From Clostridiales bacterium (GTDB lineage: Bacteria; Bacillota; Clostridia; Saccharofermentanales; Saccharofermentanaceae): 64,000 nucleotides of DNA. Below the pieces are notes generated by a model. That model did no database searches and was not told the DNA's origin. It saw nothing but the letters and a program-made list of their open reading frames with translations. The DNA is taken from assembly GCA_017940895.1 (NCBI GenBank), contig JAGAXM010000006.1, forward strand, positions 62,001-126,000. The letters run 5' to 3'. Shown here piece after piece: positions 58,627 to 64,000 of the stretch (position 1 is the first letter of the stretch; each line of letters opens with the position of its first letter). The position numbers and the translations under genes are program-made.

Positions 58627-60549
58627 TTAAACGTACCAGTAACACCACAGATAGAACATGGTGAATGCATAAAGCACCCATATCCTTCCCATCACCCATG
58701 TATGCGTGCACTGATAGGATATGAGATCCTTGGAGGCTTCAGCTTCAACACGGGGTCTGTTCTTAAAAAGCATAACCCCTGTAGCGATAACAACCGCGAA
58801 CAACGCAGACGGGATCAGTGTCATCAACAAAGAAGAAATGTTATTCATGATATCAGCCATTGCAACACCGGAATATTCATAGCCGGTTATTCCCGGAAAG
58901 ATACCGAGGTTTACCATTTCCATAGACGCCTCGGTAAGGTTACCTGTCAGTATAAGCATAAACTCCAGAAGTATACTCATAAATACAAGCTTCGAGTTCT
59001 CCTTATAGAACGGGATGAGAAAACATAATGCCATTATGAGCGGAATCAGCCACTGTGAATGCCAATCTACAAGCACCATGAACGATCCGTAAGAAACAAA
59101 TATCAGCAACATAGACTTGAACAGCATTTCTTTTTTATTCCCGATATCAGCCTTACTGAAAAACGCATATGCACAAATAAGCGCAAATACTACAACAAAG
59201 ATACCTATCTTATTATCCTCAAGTCTGGCAACGAATTCCGGATTATTCGAATTCATCCTGACAATAGCATTGTATCCGGGATTATTACCAAACAGCAATC
59301 CGGTGATTATCTTCGAAGACATACCGATACCGACATCCAAAATAATATATCGGATCTTCTTCTCCGCAAGCAGTATCAAAGGGATCAGAATAAGTATCGG
59401 GAAAAACTTCATTGCAATCGCCATCGATAAAAATAAAGAAAACAACTTGTACTTCTTCTTTATATAGAATCTCATGGCAATTACTATTAGTAAAACATAC
59501 AGAATATCTATCTGCCCGAATGCAACTGTAATAAACGGTACCACAGACGAAGATGCAAACAGCATTACTACATCATCTCTGTAACGATCTCCGAGACCGG
59601 ATTCTGCTGCCAGCTTCCTTACCATAACGAAGGTAACAATCATCAACAGAATAAGCCACAGAGACAGATAAAATGATCCGTAAGCCGCCTGACCGCCATA
59701 TATAAAGTACACCGGTAAAAGCACTATCGCCGCAGGAAAAACAATCAGAAAATTATAATCACAAACAAACAGACGATCCGCAACGGGATAATCGTACTCA
59801 TGGATATATGAATAATCCATATAATCAAAGAAATGACCGTGACGGAAAGCGTCCAGCATATTGAAGGCACTCTTCGCTACGCTTAAAAGATCATGACCCT
59901 GACTTAAAAACAGCAAAGCAAATTCCACTACCACAACGATAAGCAGGATATCAAACACCCGGGTTTCTCTGAAGTTTTTCTTATCAAGGTTCCAAACAGT
60001 ACCGATTGCCAAAATTCCGACAAAAGCATACAGAACAAGGAATATCCATTTCATCGGGGAGCCGTTATCGTGCCCTTTGACACCGAATACGATCTGAGAA
60101 TCGTCACCCGAAACTATGACAGTAGACGGATTCAGAAGCTCGTCAGTCTCCACATATTCAAGATCGATTCTGAGTGTATAAGTCTCACCTTTGCGGACGG
60201 GCGTATTACCGGAAGCAATATCCGAATCATATGCGGATGTTATATCCTTATGAAGAACCGTATTGCCTTCCGGATCAATAAGATCGGCCGTCCCGATTAT
60301 CCTTCCCGGCTCTATCTCAAAATACAGATCCACACCACGGATATTGTCAAAAGGCATCTCAAAAGAAGATTCGTATACATCTCCCGAGCAGATGCTGACA
60401 CGCTTCATTCCCTTACCGGCATTAAACTCGCATGTCCGTGTCCAAACAGAAAGGTTCGGTAATACAGTAACCATCAAGATATACAAAACGATCAGTACTA
60501 CCGCCGTTACTCCGAGATTCTTATACTTATTCTTCTTTGCTTCCGACAT
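58627..60549 (-). CDS. GT-C-like membrane glycosyltransferase
   Basis: 640 aa from ATG 60549; a TTG 19 codons upstream lies in front of the ppdK terminator hairpin and is unlikely. N-terminal helix, an extracytoplasmic beta-rich domain (~40-170), then about twelve helices. A conserved-looking HEYDYPVAD loop and AFGQIDILYVLLIVIAMRFY, FPILILIPLILL resemble GT87/DUF2029 mannosyltransferases. Probably transfers a sugar from a polyprenyl-phosphate donor outside the membrane. More AT-rich than its neighbours. Donor and acceptor unknown. Confidence 0.75.
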   Translation of the reverse strand: MSEAKKNKYKNLGVTAVVLIVLYILMVTVLPNLSVWTRTCEFNAGKGMKRVSICSGDVYESSFEMPFDNIRGVDLYFEIEPGRIIGTADLIDPEGNTVLHKDITSAYDSDIASGNTPVRKGETYTLRIDLEYVETDELLNPSTVIVSGDDSQIVFGVKGHDNGSPMKWIFLVLYAFVGILAIGTVWNLDKKNFRETRVFDILLIVVVVEFALLFLSQGHDLLSVAKSAFNMLDAFRHGHFFDYMDYSYIHEYDYPVADRLFVCDYNFLIVFPAAIVLLPVYFIYGGQAAYGSFYLSLWLILLMIVTFVMVRKLAAESGLGDRYRDDVVMLFASSSVVPFITVAFGQIDILYVLLIVIAMRFYIKKKYKLFSLFLSMAIAMKFFPILILIPLILLAEKKIRYIILDVGIGMSSKIITGLLFGNNPGYNAIVRMNSNNPEFVARLEDNKIGIFVVVFALICAYAFFSKADIGNKKEMLFKSMLLIFVSYGSFMVLVDWHSQWLIPLIMALCFLIPFYKENSKLVFMSILLEFMLILTGNLTEASMEMVNLGIFPGITGYEYSGVAMADIMNNISSLLMTLIPSALFAVVIATGVMLFKNRPRVEAEASKDLISYQCTHTWVMGRIWVLYAFTMFYLWCYWYV

Positions 60550-60565
60550 ATTCTCAATAAATGAA

Positions 60566-60597
60566 TTCGGCTGCCCGGGAATCCCCGAACAGCCGAA
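60566..60597 (-). terminator. Terminator after ppdK
   Basis: Perfect 8-bp outer stem (TTCGGCTG/CAGCCGAA) plus inner CCCG/CGGG pairing, tail TTCATTTATT on the minus strand, 20 bp after the ppdK stop. Confidence 0.7.
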
Positions 60598-60617
60598 ATA
60601 ATACAACTTAACTCATA

Positions 60618-63251
60618 TCACTTCTTGTGAGCGATAGCAGCCTGTGCAGCAGCAAGTCTTGCGATCGGCACACGGAAAGGTGAGCAGGATACATAATCAA
60701 GACCGATTGCATCACAGAACTCAACGGATGAAGGATCACCGCCGTGCTCGCCGCAGATACCGATGTGGAGGTTCGGATTAACGGGCTTGCCCAAGTCGAT
60801 AGCCATCTTCATGAGCTTGCCGACACCTGTCTGATCGAGCTTTGCAAACGGATCAGCCTCGAAGATCTTCATATCGTAGTAAGCATCGAGGAACTTGCCT
60901 GCGTCGTCTCTTGAGAAGCCGAATGTCATCTGTGTAAGGTCGTTAGTACCGAAGCAGAAGAAGTCAGCGTTCTTAGCGATCTCGTCAGCTGTGAGAGCAG
61001 CTCTCGGGATCTCGATCATTGTACCTACTTCGTACTTGATGTCGGAACCTGCGCTCTTGATCTCCTCGTCAGCTGTTGCAACGACGATATCCTTAACGAA
61101 CTTCAATTCCTTAACATCACCTACGAGAGGGATCATGATCTCAGGCTCGATATTCCAGTCAGGGTGCTTAGCCTTAACGTTGATGGCAGCACGGATAACG
61201 GCCTTTGTCTGCATCTTTGCAATCTCAGGATATGTAACTGAGAGACGGCATCCTCTGTGACCCATCATCGGGTTGAACTCATGGAGAGAAGAGATGATGT
61301 TCTTGATGTCAGCTACTGTCTTATGCTTCTTGTTAGCGAGCTTCTCGATCTCAATCTCAGTTGTGGGAACGAACTCGTGGAGCGGGGGATCCAGGAAACG
61401 GATTGTTACGGGATAACCCTCGAGAGCCTCATAAAGAGCCTCGAAGTCGCTCTGCTGCATAGGCAGGATGATGTCGAGAGCTTCCTCTCTCTCCTCAACT
61501 GTCTCGGAGCAGATCATCTCACGGAATGCATCGATTCTGCCCTCACCGAAGAACATGTGCTCTGTACGGCAAAGACCGATGCCCTCGGCACCGAGCTCAC
61601 GTGCCTTCTTGGCATCTGCGGGTGTATCAGCATTTGTACGTACGCCCATTCTCTTGAACTCATCAGCCCAAGCCATGATGCGGCCGAAGTAACCGTTGTT
61701 GGGATCAGCATCTACCTGAGCGATAGCTCCGTCATAGATGTTACCTGTTGAACCGTCGAGAGAGATGATGTCGCCCTCGTGGAACTCCTTGCCTGCGAGT
61801 GTGAATCTCTTGTGCTCCTCATCCATTGCGATCTCGCCGCATCCGGATACGCAGCACTCACCCATTCCTCTTGCAACTACTGCAGCGTGGGATGTCATAC
61901 CGCCTCTTACTGTGAGGATACCCTCTGCGGACTTCATTCCGGAGATGTCCTCAGGAGATGTCTCGAGTCTTACGAGGATTACCTTCTCGCCTCTGTTGTG
62001 CCACTCAACTGCATCTTCTGCTGTGAATACGATCTTACCGCATGCAGCTCCGGGAGATGCACCGAGGCCCTTGCCGATTGCCTCAGCAGCCTTAAGAGCA
62101 GCGGGATCGAACTGAGGGTGAAGGAGTGTATCGAGGTTACGGGGGTCGATCATTGCAACAACCTCTTCAGGAGTTCTCATGCCCTCGTCAACGAGGTCAC
62201 ATGCGATCTTCATGGCAGCCTGTGCTGTTCTCTTACCGTTTCTTGTCTGAAGCATGTAGAGCTTGCCTGCTTCAACAGTGAACTCCATATCCTGCATGTC
62301 TCTATAGTGGTTCTCAAGGATATTGCATACATCAGTGAACTGCTTGAATGCACCGGGGAACTTCTGCTCCATCTCGGAGATGTGCATAGGTGTTCTTACA
62401 CCTGCAACAACGTCCTCGCCCTGAGCGTTTGTAAGGAACTCACCGAAAAGACCCTTGTTACCGGTAGCAGGATCTCTTGTGAAAGCAACACCCGTACCGC
62501 AGTCATCACCCATGTTACCGAAAGCCATGGACTGAACGTTAACGGCAGTACCCCATGAATAAGGGATATCGTTGTCTCTTCTGTAGATGTTTGCTCTGGG
62601 GTTATCCCATGAACGGAATACAGCCTTGATAGCGCCCATGAGCTGTTCCTTAGGATCTGTCGGGAAATCGGAACCGATCTTAGCCTTGTACTCAGCCTTG
62701 AACTGGTTAGCGAGCTCCTGAAGATCGCCTGCTGTAAGGTCAACGTCCTGTGTAACCTTACGGGAAGCCTTCATCTTATCGATAAGCTCCTCGAAGTACT
62801 TCTTTCCGACTTCCATAACAACGTCGGAATACATCTGGATGAATCTTCTGTAGCAGTCCCAAGCCCATCTGGGGTTGCCGGACTTCTTAGCGATAACGCC
62901 TACAACGTCTTCGTTAAGACCGAGGTTAAGAATTGTATCCATCATTCCGGGCATCGATGCTCTTGCACCTGATCTTACGGAAACAAGGAGAGGGTTCTCG
63001 AGGTCGCCGAACTTCTTACCGGTGATCTCCTCGAGCTTCGTAATGTACTCCATGATCTGAGCCTGTATCTCGTCATTGATCTGACGACCGTCCTCATAAT
63101 ACTGAGTACAAGCCTCTGTAGAGATCGTGAAGCCCTGAGGAACAGGAAGTCCCAAGTTTGTCATCTCGGCGAGGTTTGCACCCTTACCACCGAGCAGTTC
63201 GCGCATGTTTCCGTTGCCCTCGGAAAACAGATAAATGTACTTCTTAGCCAT
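60618..63251 (-). CDS. ppdK: Pyruvate, phosphate dikinase
   Basis: 877 aa, full length. N-terminal nucleotide-binding half (GGKGANLAEMTNLGLPVPQGFT), phosphohistidine domain with catalytic His in GGMTSHAAVVARGMG, and PEP/pyruvate TIM barrel ending GICGEHGGDPSS, where the Cys is the usual acid/base. It interconverts pyruvate, ATP and phosphate with PEP, AMP and diphosphate, an anaerobic glycolysis/gluconeogenesis route common in Clostridia. The ribosome site is GGCGGG-like upstream of the ATG. Likely highly expressed, with strongly biased codons. Confidence 0.97.
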   Translation of the reverse strand: MAKKYIYLFSEGNGNMRELLGGKGANLAEMTNLGLPVPQGFTISTEACTQYYEDGRQINDEIQAQIMEYITKLEEITGKKFGDLENPLLVSVRSGARASMPGMMDTILNLGLNEDVVGVIAKKSGNPRWAWDCYRRFIQMYSDVVMEVGKKYFEELIDKMKASRKVTQDVDLTAGDLQELANQFKAEYKAKIGSDFPTDPKEQLMGAIKAVFRSWDNPRANIYRRDNDIPYSWGTAVNVQSMAFGNMGDDCGTGVAFTRDPATGNKGLFGEFLTNAQGEDVVAGVRTPMHISEMEQKFPGAFKQFTDVCNILENHYRDMQDMEFTVEAGKLYMLQTRNGKRTAQAAMKIACDLVDEGMRTPEEVVAMIDPRNLDTLLHPQFDPAALKAAEAIGKGLGASPGAACGKIVFTAEDAVEWHNRGEKVILVRLETSPEDISGMKSAEGILTVRGGMTSHAAVVARGMGECCVSGCGEIAMDEEHKRFTLAGKEFHEGDIISLDGSTGNIYDGAIAQVDADPNNGYFGRIMAWADEFKRMGVRTNADTPADAKKARELGAEGIGLCRTEHMFFGEGRIDAFREMICSETVEEREEALDIILPMQQSDFEALYEALEGYPVTIRFLDPPLHEFVPTTEIEIEKLANKKHKTVADIKNIISSLHEFNPMMGHRGCRLSVTYPEIAKMQTKAVIRAAINVKAKHPDWNIEPEIMIPLVGDVKELKFVKDIVVATADEEIKSAGSDIKYEVGTMIEIPRAALTADEIAKNADFFCFGTNDLTQMTFGFSRDDAGKFLDAYYDMKIFEADPFAKLDQTGVGKLMKMAIDLGKPVNPNLHIGICGEHGGDPSSVEFCDAIGLDYVSCSPFRVPIARLAAAQAAIAHKK

Positions 63252-63320
63252 TTAATTGCCCGCCTTTCTAATTGTTGTTGTTATTTCCCAAGCCATTGCT
63301 TATTGAAATCAGTTAAAAGA

Positions 63321-64000
63321 TCAAAAATCGAATTTGCCCTCGAAGAATTCTGCTACCTTGTCGATAGGGAATCTGATGTTGCCGGGCTCATACTCGACAT
63401 TCTTCATGGAATCTCTTTCTCTAATGGTAACACAATTGTCGTTCTCGGAATCAAAATCGTATACGACGCAGTAAGGTGTACCGATCTCGTCCTGTCTTCT
63501 GTAACGCTTACCGATGCTCTGACGGTCATCGAGCTCGCACATGTACTTCTTGGACAGGGACTCGAACAGAGGCATAACCTTATCCGTAAGCTTAGCCGAC
63601 AGAGGCAGGATACCTACCTTGATCGGAGCGAGGAACGGATGGAAATGCATTACGTTTCTTACGTCGCCGCCCTCAAGCTGCTCCTCTTCGAAAGCGGAAC
63701 ACAGGAATGCGAGAGTAACACGGTCTGCACCGAGCGAAGGCTCGATAACATAAGGGATGTACTTCTCGTTCTTCGCGGGATCAAAGTAAGAAAGATCCTG
63801 CTTAGAGAATTCCATATGCTGCTTAAGGTCGTAATCGGTTCTGTCAGCGATACCCCACAGCTCGCCCCAGTCCGTGAACGGGAAAGCGAACTCGAAGTCT
63901 GTCGTTGCTCTCGAATAGAAAGCAAGCTCTTCCTTGGAGTGATCTCTTGTACGAAGCTCCTCTTCCTTGATACCGAGGGAAGTAAGCCAGTTCTTACAGA
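63321..64000 (-). CDS. glyS: Glycyl-tRNA synthetase, 3' part
   Basis: The frame is open to the right edge, so the start lies outside. ELWGIADRTDYDLKQH and PYVIEPSLGADRVTLAFL are signatures of the single-chain class II (alpha2) GlyRS; the C-terminus has the anticodon-binding domain (PIKVGILPLSAKL, GTPYCVVYDFDSEND, TIRERDSMKN). It charges tRNA-Gly. It ends 70 bp before ppdK on the same strand; no terminator was recognised in that gap. Confidence 0.96.
   Translation of the reverse strand, partial: CKNWLTSLGIKEEELRTRDHSKEELAFYSRATTDFEFAFPFTDWGELWGIADRTDYDLKQHMEFSKQDLSYFDPAKNEKYIPYVIEPSLGADRVTLAFLCSAFEEEQLEGGDVRNVMHFHPFLAPIKVGILPLSAKLTDKVMPLFESLSKKYMCELDDRQSIGKRYRRQDEIGTPYCVVYDFDSENDNCVTIRERDSMKNVEYEPGNIRFPIDKVAEFFEGKFDF

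Noticed and set aside
60550..60606. A TTG start for the GT-C-like gene at 60606
   Set aside because: The extra codons come from the ppdK terminator hairpin (60566-60597).
1..64000. tRNA genes, CRISPR arrays, insertion sequences, prophage or integrase genes
   Set aside because: I looked for cloverleaf ends (CCA/GGTTCGAATC-type arms), regularly spaced repeats and transposase or integrase motifs and found none I could support.

Overview
The window looks like a contiguous chromosomal segment from a low-to-mid GC Firmicute of the class Clostridia. Supporting signs are the small SRP RNA–dnaX–ybaB–recR block, the Clostridia-specific SCIFF peptide with its radical-SAM maturase, LL-diaminopimelate aminotransferase, pyruvate phosphate dikinase, a single-chain glycyl-tRNA synthetase, DivIC/FtsB and RqcP. 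I see no phage, insertion sequence, CRISPR array, tRNA or 16S/23S/5S rRNA gene. Species cannot be fixed from the sequence alone.

Layout. 1–947: 3' part of pheA. 948–7767: a minus-strand glycan/glycolipid operon of seven genes (three GT2 glycosyltransferases, a GT-C-like membrane protein, a sugar isomerase/epimerase-like TIM barrel, an NAD-type epimerase and an FAD oxidoreductase). 7787–11630: GH32 fructosidase behind a serine-biosynthesis pair (class V aminotransferase and serA). 11796–19002: a large Ala/Pro-rich membrane protein with a PP2C-like head and LysM-like tail, a DUF885 lipoprotein, and a degenerate AMP-binding protein. 19067–22608: dapL with a probable attenuator leader, then radA and ispD. 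22609–23028: the only long gene-free gap, AT-rich and then strongly structured. 23029–31272: GtrA and DUF2142 membrane proteins, ispF, a lipoprotein, an Mrp ATPase, a CmpB-like protein, a methyltransferase, a Gfo/Idh/MocA oxidoreductase and a sirtuin. 31278–36357: trpS, rqcP, recR, ybaB, dnaX and SRP RNA. 36413–39936: ilv operon (Ile-rich leader peptide, attenuator, ilvB, ilvA, ridA). 39933–45734: rmuC, small membrane and orphan proteins, divIC/ftsB, a metzincin-like protein, a zinc-ribbon HD-like protein and a PLP decarboxylase. 45790–48353: SCIFF peptide, maturase and a PfkB kinase. 48337–51912: C39-like pseudoenzyme, flippase-like protein, pssA and psd. 51962–57174: two paralogous lipoproteins, a two-component system and a small alarmone synthetase. 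57242–64000: AspT-family permease, GT-C-like protein, ppdK and the 3' part of glyS.

Connections. The serine, isoleucine, lysine and phenylalanine genes indicate broad amino-acid prototrophy. ispD and ispF supply isoprenoids by the MEP route. pssA and psd make phosphatidylethanolamine. The ilv and dapL leaders each contain a short reading frame and mutually exclusive hairpins, which points to attenuation. Several genes (radA, the 42023 ORF, ftsB, the metzincin, the decarboxylase, the C39-like gene and the alarmone synthetase) have a -10-like hexamer ending 6–7 nt before the start codon and no Shine-Dalgarno, suggesting leaderless mRNAs. Several envelope or orphan proteins keep an enzyme-like fold but appear to lack key residues (PP2C-like, C39-like, HD-like, AMP-binding, thioredoxin-like). 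All family calls come from reading motifs by eye; no database search was run.
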